A stretch of 40,355 nt of DNA from the NCBI GenBank assembly GCA_035700025.1, contig DASSOY010000076.1, positions 1 through 40,355 on the forward strand. The letters run 5' to 3'. Position 1 is the stretch's first letter, and every line of letters begins with the position of its first letter. Below the pieces are notes generated by a model. That model saw nothing but the letters and a program-made list of their open reading frames with translations. It made no database searches and had not been told where the DNA came from. Made by a program: the position numbers and the translations under genes. The DNA is from Bacillales bacterium. Its GTDB lineage: Bacteria; Bacillota; Bacilli; Bacillales; DASSOY01. Below, in pieces: positions 1 to 7,756 of this stretch.

Positions 1-864
1 CCGATTTATACGCTTCCCATAGGCGTTAAAGGAGCGGAATTCATCGCGGACAGCGATGAATTCCATAACCGAATCGTTGTCATCAGCAAGGAAGCGGATA
101 CTTTTGAAGGCGAATTCGCAAGATTTGCCGTCGACGGCAAAACGATTGGTTGGACCGCTTGCTCTGGACTGCAAGTTTATCCGTCTTGTACGCTCGATGA
201 TGCCCTATCCCGTAAAGAGCGCTGGAAGAGAAAAGGGAAACGGAAATGGCTCTTAACGAATAATAAAAGAAAACGCCGTATATCAAACAAAAAGGCTGAA
301 CAGCAAACGACTGAAGAGGTTGGCGAAGAGCGTGATATTCAAGCGCCGAAGAGCAGCGATATCAACTTCGTCAACATGGGCCGGTTGTCGCCTGAAAAGG
401 GGCAGGACATGCTCATTCGCGCGTTTGCGGATGTTCATCGCGTTCATGAAAACAGTTGCCTGTATATTCTCGGCAAAGGGCCGCTCGAGAACGACTTGGC
501 TTCGCTGGCGGCCGAACTCGGTTTGGACGGTTGTGTTCATCTTGCCGGTCAGCTGGACAATCCGTTCGGTTTGATGAAAAAATGCGATGCATTCGTGCTT
601 TCTTCGCATTATGAAGGACAACCGATGGTCTTGTTGGAAGCGTTGACGCTCGGCATGAACATCGTGGCTACCGATATCGTTGCCAACCGCACCGTTTTGG
701 AAAACGGCAAATACGGAATGCTCGTCGAAAAAAGCGTCGAGGGACTGAAAGAAGGGATGTTTTCGGTCATCAATCACAAAGGGATGCCTGCGTACCAACC
801 GTTTGATTCCCGTCGTTACAATGAGCAAGCGATGCAAACGTTTTATGATTGTCTTAAGCGCTAA
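1..864 (+). CDS. Glycosyltransferase, GT4-like C-terminal half with a GW/SH3-like module (5' partial)
   Basis: The reading frame is open from base 1 to a TAA at 862-864, so the 5' end lies outside the window (287 codons seen). Residues 1-62 resemble a GW or bacterial SH3-like cell-wall module, with VVISKEA, GKTIGW and a final V-Y-P. A very basic linker follows (about residues 75-110). From about residue 120 the protein is the C-terminal nucleotide-sugar-binding half of a GT-B, group 1 (GT4) glycosyltransferase. It has NMGRLSPEKGQD, LGKGP and the E-x7-E motif in EGQPMVLLEAL. It probably transfers a sugar or wall-polymer unit at the cell envelope. The substrate cannot be told, and the N-terminal GT half is either upstream of the GW module or missing. 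Class is fairly sure, exact role unknown. Confidence 0.8.
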   Translation, partial: PIYTLPIGVKGAEFIADSDEFHNRIVVISKEADTFEGEFARFAVDGKTIGWTACSGLQVYPSCTLDDALSRKERWKRKGKRKWLLTNNKRKRRISNKKAEQQTTEEVGEERDIQAPKSSDINFVNMGRLSPEKGQDMLIRAFADVHRVHENSCLYILGKGPLENDLASLAAELGLDGCVHLAGQLDNPFGLMKKCDAFVLSSHYEGQPMVLLEALTLGMNIVATDIVANRTVLENGKYGMLVEKSVEGLKEGMFSVINHKGMPAYQPFDSRRYNEQAMQTFYDCLKR

Positions 865-944
865 CGTTTTGGTGTTGCCGGTAAATCTGACTTCCTCCGT
901 ATAGGATGGAAGGCGAAGGGAAGCCTATGGCCAGGTGAGTGTTT

Positions 945-1196
945 ATGAAAGCCAATGCGGCGGAAAGAAAAAAATTTGACAAGGCGCTCGATGACATTCT
1001 TGAGTTGTTCAATGATCTCGAGGACGATCAGCCGGTCGTGCGGTTCGATGAGGCGATCGTTGAGCAGATTGGGAAAGCCAAGCGGAAATTCGGCGCGCGG
1101 GAAGTGGATACGAAAATCAACACGGTCGTACGCGAGATGCTTTCTTGGCTCGACCTGGATGAGGTGGAAGAAGAACCGGCAGCTGAGGAACAATAG
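945..1196 (+). CDS. Small acidic protein of unknown function
   Basis: An 83-residue protein, not recognised. I chose the ATG at 945 because AGGTGA lies six bases upstream. A GTG two codons earlier is too close to that site. The protein is predicted to be mostly helical and highly charged, with LDDILELFNDLEDDQ near the N-terminus and a Glu-rich tail. It has no membrane segment, signal peptide or cysteine. It sits 80 bases after the glycosyltransferase and converges on the SRAP gene. Its last codons form one arm of a strong hairpin (1174-1205). Reading frame, ribosome binding site and codon use look real. Confidence 0.65.
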   Translation: MKANAAERKKFDKALDDILELFNDLEDDQPVVRFDEAIVEQIGKAKRKFGAREVDTKINTVVREMLSWLDLDEVEEEPAAEEQ

Positions 1197-1205
1197 CTGC
1201 CGGTT
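1174..1205. terminator. Hairpin between convergent genes, probable bidirectional terminator
   Basis: A perfect 11-base inverted repeat (AACCGGCAGCT and its complement) encloses a 10-base loop. It overlaps the stop codon of the small acidic protein and lies just past the stop of the SRAP gene on the other strand. On the minus strand it is followed by TTCTTCTTCC, on the plus strand by GGTTAGTTG. The weak U-tracts make efficiency uncertain. Confidence 0.55.
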
Positions 1206-1207
1206 GG

Positions 1208-1876
1208 TTAGTTGAGCGGTTCTATGAGCGATTCGTCGTCGTTTTTCGGCGAACCGACGGCCGCAGATACTTCTTCAGCGCGCATTTTGTCTTCGGGATA
1301 CGGCTCAAGCAAAGTTTTTATCCAATTGGAGTCCGTCATCTCAGGATCGAGCCATGCGGATTCGTGTTCTTTTTTTAAAATCACAGGCATCCGGTTATGA
1401 ATGTCTTTCATTAATTCGTTTGGTTCGGTTGTTATAATCGTACACGATTGAATGATTTCCCCTTCCCTCTCCCAACGGTCCCAAAGGCCTGCGAAAGCAA
1501 AAGGTTCGCCGTCTTTCAATCGTATATGGAACGGCTGTTTCCGAGATCCAATCTTTTTCCATTCGTAAAAGCCGTCAGCGGGAATGAGGCATCTTCTCCG
1601 TTTGAGCAGCCGTGCATAAGAAGGTTTTTCATGGACCGTCTCCGCCCGCGCGTTGATCATTTTATAGCCGATTTTCGGATCCTTTGCCCAGACAGGAACG
1701 AGACCCCATTTCAGCATGCCCGCACGGTTTTCGCGACCATCAGAAATGACCGCAACGACATCTTGACTCGGCGCAATGTTGTATCGCGGACGAATGATAA
1801 TCTTGTCAAGATTGATCAAATTAAATCGTTTGCCAAGCAAAATCGGATTTGTGAAAAGCGTGTATCTGCCGCACAT
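1208..1876 (-). CDS. SOS response-associated peptidase (SRAP / YedK / HMCES family)
   Basis: A 222-residue SRAP-domain protein, the usual length. The family shields abasic sites in single-stranded DNA by forming a covalent thiazolidine link through Cys2. Visible hallmarks are the N-terminal M-C-G-R-Y with catalytic Cys2, the Asn in Y-N-I-A-P-S-Q, the Glu in G-F-Y-E-W and the His in H-N-R-M-P-V. All active-site residues are present. A GGAGG sits seven bases before the ATG. The gene stands alone between two convergent neighbours. B. subtilis has the homologues YoqW and YoaM. Family assignment is secure, but DNA repair use in this organism is inferred. Confidence 0.93.
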   Translation of the reverse strand: MCGRYTLFTNPILLGKRFNLINLDKIIIRPRYNIAPSQDVVAVISDGRENRAGMLKWGLVPVWAKDPKIGYKMINARAETVHEKPSYARLLKRRRCLIPADGFYEWKKIGSRKQPFHIRLKDGEPFAFAGLWDRWEREGEIIQSCTIITTEPNELMKDIHNRMPVILKKEHESAWLDPEMTDSNWIKTLLEPYPEDKMRAEEVSAAVGSPKNDDESLIEPLN

Positions 1877-1940
1877 AACGATCCCTCCTTACTACGGATT
1901 ATAGCACGGAGAGAAACGACAATACGAGATGAAAAGAATA

Positions 1941-1978
1941 ACAGAAAAACTCGGAACCCCTTTCATTGGATTCCGAGT
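1941..1978 (-). terminator. Rho-independent terminator after the CotF-type gene
   Basis: An 8-base stem (ACTCGGAA / TTCCGAGT) is followed on the minus strand by TTTTCTGT. It lies directly downstream of the CotF-family gene. Confidence 0.75.
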
Positions 1979-1987
1979 CCTTTGGTT

Positions 1988-2494
1988 CTACATGTTTAAT
2001 GCGCGTTGGGCAAGGTTGACATCGCCTTGTCGCAAAGCGGCAAGGTCGTAGGCCGGATAAAGCCCGTGACGGTACATATACAAGAATACTTTGTAATGAA
2101 AGTGAATCGCGCCGTTGAGCTGTTGGATAAACACATTGCGCAGCGAGGGGGTTGCTGTTTCCGTTATCGCAGCCGCATACATTCGAACGTCATTTTTGGC
2201 CATGCCGAGCAAAGTTCCCGCGAAGAATCCTCGGTCTCCTTTTCGTTCTTCTTCCGATTCGCGCGGTGCATAAGGTCCCACATTGTAAAAGTTAAGCAGT
2301 TGCTGCAGGTTGCGCCGGTAGTTGTTGATCGCTTCCATATAAAGCTGTCTCAGTTCAGGATCGGAAACTTGGTTGACTGTTCTTTTTAATAACATCAAAT
2401 GATGGGATGTGGCGGCGACGACCTCGTGCAACTCCATCGTTTCATGCCACGCGAGCCTTTCCTTTTTTCCCTTCTTGTTCCGTTCATCGTCCAT
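1988..2494 (-). CDS. Spore coat protein, CotF family
   Basis: A 168-residue protein of the CotF coat family. I chose the internal ATG at 2494 because GGGAGG lies eight bases upstream and the family begins with a short charged stretch. The 30 codons upstream in frame lack family features. The core is helical, with a His/Glu-rich ferritin-like pattern (HETMELHEVVAATSHH). It ends in a Tyr/His-rich part (FHYKVFLYMYRHGLYPAYD) typical of this family. It should be deposited in the spore coat late in sporulation. No sigma-E or sigma-K promoter could be assigned with confidence. Confidence 0.82.
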   Translation of the reverse strand: MDDERNKKGKKERLAWHETMELHEVVAATSHHLMLLKRTVNQVSDPELRQLYMEAINNYRRNLQQLLNFYNVGPYAPRESEEERKGDRGFFAGTLLGMAKNDVRMYAAAITETATPSLRNVFIQQLNGAIHFHYKVFLYMYRHGLYPAYDLAALRQGDVNLAQRALNM

Positions 2495-2657
2495 AAACTT
2501 TCCCTCCCATGAATTCGTCACTAAATCGTATTCATTTTCACGGAAAACGGGCATGTATCCACGTGAAATTGGGCAGATGTCCATGTGAGCATATCGAATG
2601 ACGAATTAACGCGTTCGCGAGATAATACAACGGAGGAGAACTAGAGGAGGGATCCAG

Positions 2658-3266
2658 TTGAAAACGATCATACAAAACGAGATCGATCGTTACCGTAAGG
2701 CATCGTATGACATTGACCGGGAGTTCATTGAACGTTGGTCGCCCCGTTCTTTTCAAGAGAAAGAAATACCTGAAGCTTTGCTGTTCAGCTTATTCGAAGC
2801 GGCTCACTGGGCGCCGTCGGCGATGAATTTACAACCGTGGCGGTTCATTCTCGCGCGGTCGGAGGAAGATCGAAAACGATTTTATTCGTTTGTCTTCGAC
2901 TCGAATCGCGCGTGGTGCGAGAAGGCACCGGTATTGGCAATAATCGTTTCGAAAAAAACGAATGACAAAGGAAGGGATAATCGAACTCACGCCTTTGATA
3001 CGGGGGCAGCATGGGGATTCTTGACCCTTCAAGCTTATAAAAAAGGGTTGATCGTACATGGCATGGGCGGATTTGACAAAGAAGCAGCGCGCAAGGTCTT
3101 AAGCATCCCTAAAACTTATGAAATTCACGCTGTAGCCGCTATTGGCTATCAAGACGAAAAAGAAAAGCTTCCCGAGAAATATCAAGAGCGCGAATTCCCG
3201 TCCGAACGGAAACCGTTGAAGGAAATCGTATTTGAAGGAACTTGGCCGAAGACGAACAAAGACTGA
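2658..3266 (+). CDS. Nitroreductase family FMN oxidoreductase
   Basis: A 202-residue nitroreductase-fold flavoprotein that probably reduces nitro, quinone or related compounds with NAD(P)H. Residues RWSPRSF near position 26 and the segment AAHWAPSAMNLQPWRF are the FMN-binding signature. GMGGF and IGYQ near the C-terminus match the second half of the fold. The start is a TTG at 2658 with GGAGG seven bases before it. It converges on the Spo0E-like gene. The physiological substrate is not visible in the sequence. Confidence 0.88.
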   Translation: MKTIIQNEIDRYRKASYDIDREFIERWSPRSFQEKEIPEALLFSLFEAAHWAPSAMNLQPWRFILARSEEDRKRFYSFVFDSNRAWCEKAPVLAIIVSKKTNDKGRDNRTHAFDTGAAWGFLTLQAYKKGLIVHGMGGFDKEAARKVLSIPKTYEIHAVAAIGYQDEKEKLPEKYQEREFPSERKPLKEIVFEGTWPKTNKD

Positions 3267-3286
3267 CCGAAGGGCTTCGATCAGTC
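3261..3286 (-). terminator. Weak hairpin between convergent genes
   Basis: GACTGA pairs with TCAGTC, and inside it CGAA pairs with TTCG, with one mismatch. It overlaps the stop codon of the nitroreductase and lies just beyond the stop of the Spo0E-like gene. It is followed on the minus strand by TTTG only, so it is a weak terminator candidate. Confidence 0.4.
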
Positions 3287-3294
3287 GGTGAAGG

Positions 3295-3537
3295 TTATTT
3301 GAGTTCGAGCGGTTGATTCGCCTTTGTCGTTGCACGCTTCTTCAAGCAGAATTTGCGCTTAAACAAAACAAACTTTCTTTTAGGACTTTTGTCCTGTATT
3401 TGTAGTTGCGACTGGTACAAGTCGATTAGTTTGTCGAGTTCTTGGCTGTATTGCAAAACTTTTTTTGAATGCAATCCATGAACTTGCGCCGTTTCAATCA
3501 TTTGCGCACGTTTTTTTTCGATCGCTTCCAACAACAT
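3295..3537 (-). CDS. Spo0E-family aspartyl-phosphate phosphatase
   Basis: An 80-residue protein with the Spo0E-like sporulation regulator domain. These small helical-hairpin phosphatases dephosphorylate Spo0A~P and so delay sporulation. The signature S-Q-E-L-D followed by a hydrophobic residue (SQELDKLIDLY) is present, preceded by an amphipathic helix rich in Lys and Glu. I chose the ATG at 3537 because AGGTGA lies five bases upstream. A GTG at 3546 overlaps that site. The C-terminal third is unusually basic (KRKFVLFKRKFCLKKR), which is not part of the core domain. Subfamily (Spo0E, YisI or YnzD type) cannot be decided. Confidence 0.85.
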   Translation of the reverse strand: MLLEAIEKKRAQMIETAQVHGLHSKKVLQYSQELDKLIDLYQSQLQIQDKSPKRKFVLFKRKFCLKKRATTKANQPLELK

Positions 3538-3746
3538 CGAAATCACCTGAATTCTTTAGAATGGCTTGTCTTATTATCTAATACATTGACAAAATTTTAA
3601 AGGGTTTCGACGAAAGTTCTTAATTATCGACAAAAACTTTTCCGAATTTTTTTCACGATTCGGCAAAAAAATGAATCATTTGGTAAAATCGACTCATGAT
3701 TGCCATGGAAACATCGCAGGAAACAAACGGCAGATTCAACAATTCA

Positions 3747-3755
3747 TGATATAAT
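3747..3755 (+). promoter_or_regulatory. Extended -10 promoter for darB and the MFS gene
   Basis: TG-A-TATAAT is a perfect extended -10 element about 50 bases upstream of the CBS-domain gene. No good -35 is visible, which is usual for extended -10 promoters. Confidence 0.6.
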
Positions 3756-3806
3756 GAGGGTGCCCTTCACCAAACAATCAAAGGGTGAAACCAAGAAGGG
3801 AAGGGA

Positions 3807-4277
3807 TTGTTATCCTCCATGAAGAAGATTCAGGCGAATGATGTTTACGGTTCGATTCAAGAATGGGTGGTTCCCGCGGAGAAAGTGGCCAACGTGCAAA
3901 TCGGCAATCCGCTTGACCACGCGTTGCTTGTCTTAATAAAAACGGGATATTCAGCGATACCCGTTCTTGACTCGTCATCGTGTTTAAAAGGGTTGATCAG
4001 CAAAACGATGATTCTCGATTTTGCACTTGGGTTGGAACGCATTGAATTTGATAAATTGACAAACCATCAAGTAGAAGAAGTGATGAGGAAAGACGTGCCT
4101 ACCGTACGTGAAAACGAGGCTTTTTTGCGTGCCTTGAAACTGTCGATCGACAGCCCGTTTTTGTGCGTCATCAATGACAGCGGTTATTTTCAAGGCATTT
4201 TGCCAAGAAGCGCGGTCTTGAAATTTGTCAATCATTATTTAAGAGAAATGCAGAAAGAATTGGCTGAACATAAGTAA
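3807..4277 (+). CDS. darB: CBS-domain c-di-AMP-binding protein DarB (CbpB, YkuL)
   Basis: A 156-residue protein made of two CBS domains (about residues 20-75 and 90-145) and little else. This is the architecture and size of B. subtilis YkuL/DarB, which when free of c-di-AMP activates the (p)ppGpp synthetase Rel and pyruvate carboxylase. Motifs include TGYSAIPVLD and the final CVINDSGYFQGILPRS. Start choice is uncertain. TTG at 3807 has AGAAGG at proper spacing, while ATG at 3819 is slightly far from it. Its position ahead of ccpC and dapH supports orthology with ykuL, although other genes now lie between. Symbol assigned by similarity and synteny. Confidence 0.75.
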   Translation: MLSSMKKIQANDVYGSIQEWVVPAEKVANVQIGNPLDHALLVLIKTGYSAIPVLDSSSCLKGLISKTMILDFALGLERIEFDKLTNHQVEEVMRKDVPTVRENEAFLRALKLSIDSPFLCVINDSGYFQGILPRSAVLKFVNHYLREMQKELAEHK

Positions 4278-4294
4278 TCACGGGAGTTGCGCGC

Positions 4295-5821
4295 ATGACC
4301 GAAACATTCAAGCGAGCGGAGACAAAATCGAGCGCGTCTGCGGGGCATACTCGCCGCCCTTTTGTTCTCGCGTCATTGGTGATCGCAATGTTTATGGCCG
4401 CCATCGAAGGAACGATCGTGGCGACAGCAATGCCGAACATTGTCGCGGATCTTGGCGGTTTTTCGTTGTACAGCTGGGTATTTTCCGCTTTTCTGTTAAT
4501 GCAGGCGGTAACGACGCTCATTTACGGTAAACTTTCCGACCTGTTCGGCCGCAAACCGGTCTTTCTGTTCGGCGTTCTCATTTTTTTGATCGGTTCGATC
4601 TTGTGCGGCTTCGCTGAATCGATGACGATGCTCATCGTTTTCCGTCTGCTCCAAGGCATCGGGGCTGGAGCGGTGCAGCCGATCGCAACAACGATTGTCG
4701 GGGATTTGTATGAGGTTCGCGAGCGCGCCAAAATACAGGGATATTTGGCTTCTGTCTGGGGAATTTCTGCGATTCTCGGTCCGCTGGCCGGCGGTTTGAT
4801 CGTGCAATATTCCGATTGGGCTTATGTGTTTTGGCTTAATGTTCCGCTTGGAGTGCTCGGGCTCATCGGTGTCCTCATATTCTTTCGCGAGTCGGTCGAA
4901 AAGGAAGCGCGCTCGATCGATTATGTCGGTTCAGCGTTATGTTTCATCGTTGTGTCCTCGCTCATGATCGTATTCATCAAAAGCGGGAGCGACTGGGGGC
5001 TTGCCTCGCTTCCGACTGTTATGCTTTTATTCATTTTTGTCATAAGTTTCGGACTATTTCTTGCGTGGGAAAAGAAATTTCCAGCACCGATGATGCCGCT
5101 CTTCCTTTGGAAGCATCGACTAGTCGCTCTCGCCAACATCGCCACGTTAACGTCGGGAATGATCTTAATCGGTCTTTCCAGTTTTTTGCCTGCCTACGTT
5201 CAAGGCGTTATGGGCTACTCTGCGATTACAGCCGGATTTACGCTGACGATGTTGTCGGTCGGGTGGCCGGTCGCTTCGACGTTTGCCGGACCGATTTTTC
5301 TCAAAATCGGATATCGCAACACAGCTGTCGCAGGCGGGATCGCGCTGTTAATCGGGTCGTTGTTTTTCGTATTTCTTGATCCGGAGAATAGTCCAGTTTG
5401 GCCGGGGATCGGTTCGTTTTTCACGGGCGTTGGCATGGGGTTGACGAGTACGACGTTCATCGTTGCCGTTCAAAACAGTGTCAACTGGAAAACACGCGGG
5501 GTGGCTACGGCATCGAATATGTTTATGAGAATGCTCGGAAGCTCGATGGGAGCAGCGTTGCTCGGCGGCTTACTCAATGCGCGGCTGCGAAGTTATTTAC
5601 AAGCGCACGGGAAACAGATTGACGAAAACATCTCTATCGATACCGCCAACGTGCTGCTTTCCGGTTCCCGCAACGACCCGTTTTCGGAGCAAACGCTTCA
5701 ATTGTTGGAAAACGGTCTCACCGTTGGTTTGCACGCGGTATACATCGGAGTATTCGTCATTGCCGCCGGGACGTTCATCGTTACTTTGTTATTGCCGAAA
5801 CTTGAAACACAGTCGAAATAA
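4295..5821 (+). CDS. MFS multidrug exporter, DHA2 (EmrB/QacA) family
   Basis: A 508-residue, 14-helix drug:H+ antiporter of the DHA2 group in the cytoplasmic membrane. After a hydrophilic 22-residue N-terminus comes helix 1 with A-I-E-G-T-I-V-A-T-A-M-P, the DHA2 hallmark. The loop 2-3 motif A reads GKLSDLFGRKP, and the antiporter motif C region reads ILGPLAGGLI. It starts 17 bases after darB, so the two are likely co-transcribed, and a terminator follows. Substrate range is not predictable. Clustering with a c-di-AMP sensor may be coincidental. Confidence 0.9.
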   Translation: MTETFKRAETKSSASAGHTRRPFVLASLVIAMFMAAIEGTIVATAMPNIVADLGGFSLYSWVFSAFLLMQAVTTLIYGKLSDLFGRKPVFLFGVLIFLIGSILCGFAESMTMLIVFRLLQGIGAGAVQPIATTIVGDLYEVRERAKIQGYLASVWGISAILGPLAGGLIVQYSDWAYVFWLNVPLGVLGLIGVLIFFRESVEKEARSIDYVGSALCFIVVSSLMIVFIKSGSDWGLASLPTVMLLFIFVISFGLFLAWEKKFPAPMMPLFLWKHRLVALANIATLTSGMILIGLSSFLPAYVQGVMGYSAITAGFTLTMLSVGWPVASTFAGPIFLKIGYRNTAVAGGIALLIGSLFFVFLDPENSPVWPGIGSFFTGVGMGLTSTTFIVAVQNSVNWKTRGVATASNMFMRMLGSSMGAALLGGLLNARLRSYLQAHGKQIDENISIDTANVLLSGSRNDPFSEQTLQLLENGLTVGLHAVYIGVFVIAAGTFIVTLLLPKLETQSK

Positions 5822-5825
5822 GCGC

Positions 5826-5860
5826 AGGGCGGCTCGCACGATGGGGAGCCGTCCTTTTTT
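5826..5860 (+). terminator. Rho-independent terminator after the MFS gene
   Basis: AGGGCGGCTC pairs with GAGCCGTCCT with one mismatch, followed by TTTTTT. It lies directly after the exporter stop codon. Confidence 0.8.
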
Positions 5861-5898
5861 ATGTGAACCGTGAAGATGATTGTTGCCGTTTATCTGGA

Positions 5899-6699
5899 CT
5901 AGAACCGGCTGTATGCCCATTCGTTTTTCAATCTGACATATAGAGCGAGAAGGAGATTTTCCACCTCTTCTTGCGGGCGGGATGCATTGAAATCGATGCC
6001 GACTTTCGGGAAAAGAATCGCGGCGACCTGGTTCGTCAATTGTTGGCGTTCTTTCGCAGGCAGCTGCAGCAGACGGTCGCTGTATGTTTTGATCAATTGC
6101 CAGTCTCTTTTGTCCAATGTTTGGAGAAAACGTTCTTCGATCGACAGGTCGCCCACGGACTGCGCCTTGCGGAGGATCTCTTTTTCGATTTTTCGCGACG
6201 AATGATTCAGTTTTGCTTTTCTTTCATAGACGACCATCGTACCGGCCGCCATGTCGCCGAGTCTTTGCTGTTTGCCGTGAAAGAAAACGATGATCATGCC
6301 GAGCAAATATGCGAACGGAAGCATGTCGACGATGCGAAGCAAATTGCGGATTAAGCCGGAAAGCAGCGTAATGCTGTGACCGTTCTGTTGAATGACGCGA
6401 ATGCCTACCCATCGTTTGCCGATCGTTTTTCCGGCAAAAAAGAATTCGCACATGAAAAAGTAGCCCCAATACAGGACGAATTGCAAAATCAAGAAAATGG
6501 CGATCGGAACGTCACTGCCGATGAATTCAGCCGGATACTGATCGTATAAAAGAAAAAGAAACACTAACAATAATACATTGACAGTCGTCAAAATCAACTG
6601 GTCGATGATCATCGCCGTTGCCCGGCTGCCGATACCAGCGAGCCGAAATTGCAAAGATACGAATTCCGGTGTTTTGATTTCCTCAAGCTCTTGTTTCAT
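5899..6699 (-). CDS. RDD family membrane protein
   Basis: A 266-residue protein. I chose the ATG at 6699, with GGGGG eight bases upstream, over a weaker in-frame start eight codons earlier. The RDD domain occupies about residues 15-160: GSRATAMIIDQLIL opens it with the Arg and Asp that name the family. Hydrophobic helices follow, with GKTIGKRWVGIRV between the second and third and QRLGDMAAGTMVV at the end. The C-terminal 100 residues are soluble and charged, possibly a partner-binding arm. It is divergent from the SpoIIM-like gene and adjacent to the MoxR operon, where RDD proteins commonly occur. No biochemical function is known to me for this subgroup. Confidence 0.85.
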   Translation of the reverse strand: MKQELEEIKTPEFVSLQFRLAGIGSRATAMIIDQLILTTVNVLLLVFLFLLYDQYPAEFIGSDVPIAIFLILQFVLYWGYFFMCEFFFAGKTIGKRWVGIRVIQQNGHSITLLSGLIRNLLRIVDMLPFAYLLGMIIVFFHGKQQRLGDMAAGTMVVYERKAKLNHSSRKIEKEILRKAQSVGDLSIEERFLQTLDKRDWQLIKTYSDRLLQLPAKERQQLTNQVAAILFPKVGIDFNASRPQEEVENLLLALYVRLKNEWAYSRF

Positions 6700-6722
6700 T
6701 GCGATAACCCCCAAGGATGGCA

Positions 6723-6735
6723 ATTATAGTATAAT
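6723..6735. promoter_or_regulatory. Back-to-back -10 elements of the RDD and SpoIIM-like genes
   Basis: ATTATA-G-TATAAT is a perfect inverted repeat. Read on the plus strand, TATAAT at 6730-6735 serves the SpoIIM-like gene (start 6776). Read on the minus strand, TATAAT at 6728-6723 serves the RDD gene (start 6699). Both -35 regions are weak. Confidence 0.55.
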
Positions 6736-6775
6736 AAGATCAGCAGATGACGATGAAACGGAAAAGAGGCTGCTC

Positions 6776-7756
6776 ATGAACGTCAAACAATTCATTAAAC
6801 AACATCGCGACGACTGGCATGAACTCGAGCAACAGCTTTCGGCTTTTCATAAAAAAAGACGAAAAGGGAAGGGGCGCGACATCGACGAATTCGCCCGTCT
6901 TTATCAAAAGACGGCCAGTCACCTGTCTTACAGTCGAACCTATTTCGCCGATGACGAGGTGACAGCGTACTTGAACGGTCTCGTCTCCAAATGCCACAAT
7001 TTGTTGTACAAAGACCAAGTGACGAGTTTGAAGCAGTTCAGGCATTTCTTCGGCACCGCATTCGTCGGATTGTTGCTCGAACAATGGAAGTTTGTCGTCG
7101 CGGCCATGATGTTGTTTTTGATCGGCGGGTTCGCGGCTTTCTTGTCCGTTTGGAACGATCCGCTTAACCTATACACCCTCTTGCCTTCAAACATTTCCCA
7201 AGCTGTCGATCCCGGTCATCTCGGCCGGGATCCCGAATCGGTGAATGCCGCGATAATGTCGGCAGAGATCATGACGAACAACATTCAAGTGGCGATTCTG
7301 TCCTTTGCCGGCGGCATCACATTCGGCTTATTGACCGTTTACTTGCTTGTCTATAACGGCATCTTGCTTGGCGCGCTTGCCGCCCTGTTTTGGCGCGAAG
7401 GGAAAGCTTATGAATTTTGGGCATATATCGTGCCTCATGGCATGGTCGAATTGACCGCGATCTTCATCGCCGGCGGTGCCGGACTTCTCATGGGTTACAA
7501 ATTGTTTGTTCCCGGCCGCTATTCACGGTCCTTCCAATTGAAGCGACAGGCGAAACGATCCGTCCAATTGTTGCTCGGAACCATCCCGTTGTACGTAATC
7601 GCAGGGACCATCGAAGGGTTTATAACACCCTCCGCCCTTTCGCTTGAGACGAAATACATCGTCGCCTTTTTGACGGTGATCGGATTGCTTTTGTATGTTT
7701 TGAGCGGAAAATGGCTGCTTCGCAGCCATCGATCTACAGCAAACCTTGATTCATAA
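6776..7756 (+). CDS. SpoIIM-family (stage II sporulation M-like) membrane protein
   Basis: A 326-residue membrane protein of the SpoIIM/DUF95 family. The start ATG at 6776 follows AAGAGG. Upstream in-frame codons overlap the promoter and the divergent gene. A soluble helical N-terminus (1-100) with FARLYQKTASHLSYSRTYF is the usual signature of the long SpoIIM relatives found beside MoxR and RDD genes. About five or six transmembrane helices follow, with FAGGITFGLLTVY and IVPHGMVELTAIFIAGGAG, the latter being the conserved PHG-x-E motif. This is not the sporulation engulfment protein itself, which is shorter and found elsewhere. Its 3' end overlaps that of the convergent DUF58 gene by 23 bases. 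Confidence 0.85.
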   Translation: MNVKQFIKQHRDDWHELEQQLSAFHKKRRKGKGRDIDEFARLYQKTASHLSYSRTYFADDEVTAYLNGLVSKCHNLLYKDQVTSLKQFRHFFGTAFVGLLLEQWKFVVAAMMLFLIGGFAAFLSVWNDPLNLYTLLPSNISQAVDPGHLGRDPESVNAAIMSAEIMTNNIQVAILSFAGGITFGLLTVYLLVYNGILLGALAALFWREGKAYEFWAYIVPHGMVELTAIFIAGGAGLLMGYKLFVPGRYSRSFQLKRQAKRSVQLLLGTIPLYVIAGTIEGFITPSALSLETKYIVAFLTVIGLLLYVLSGKWLLRSHRSTANLDS

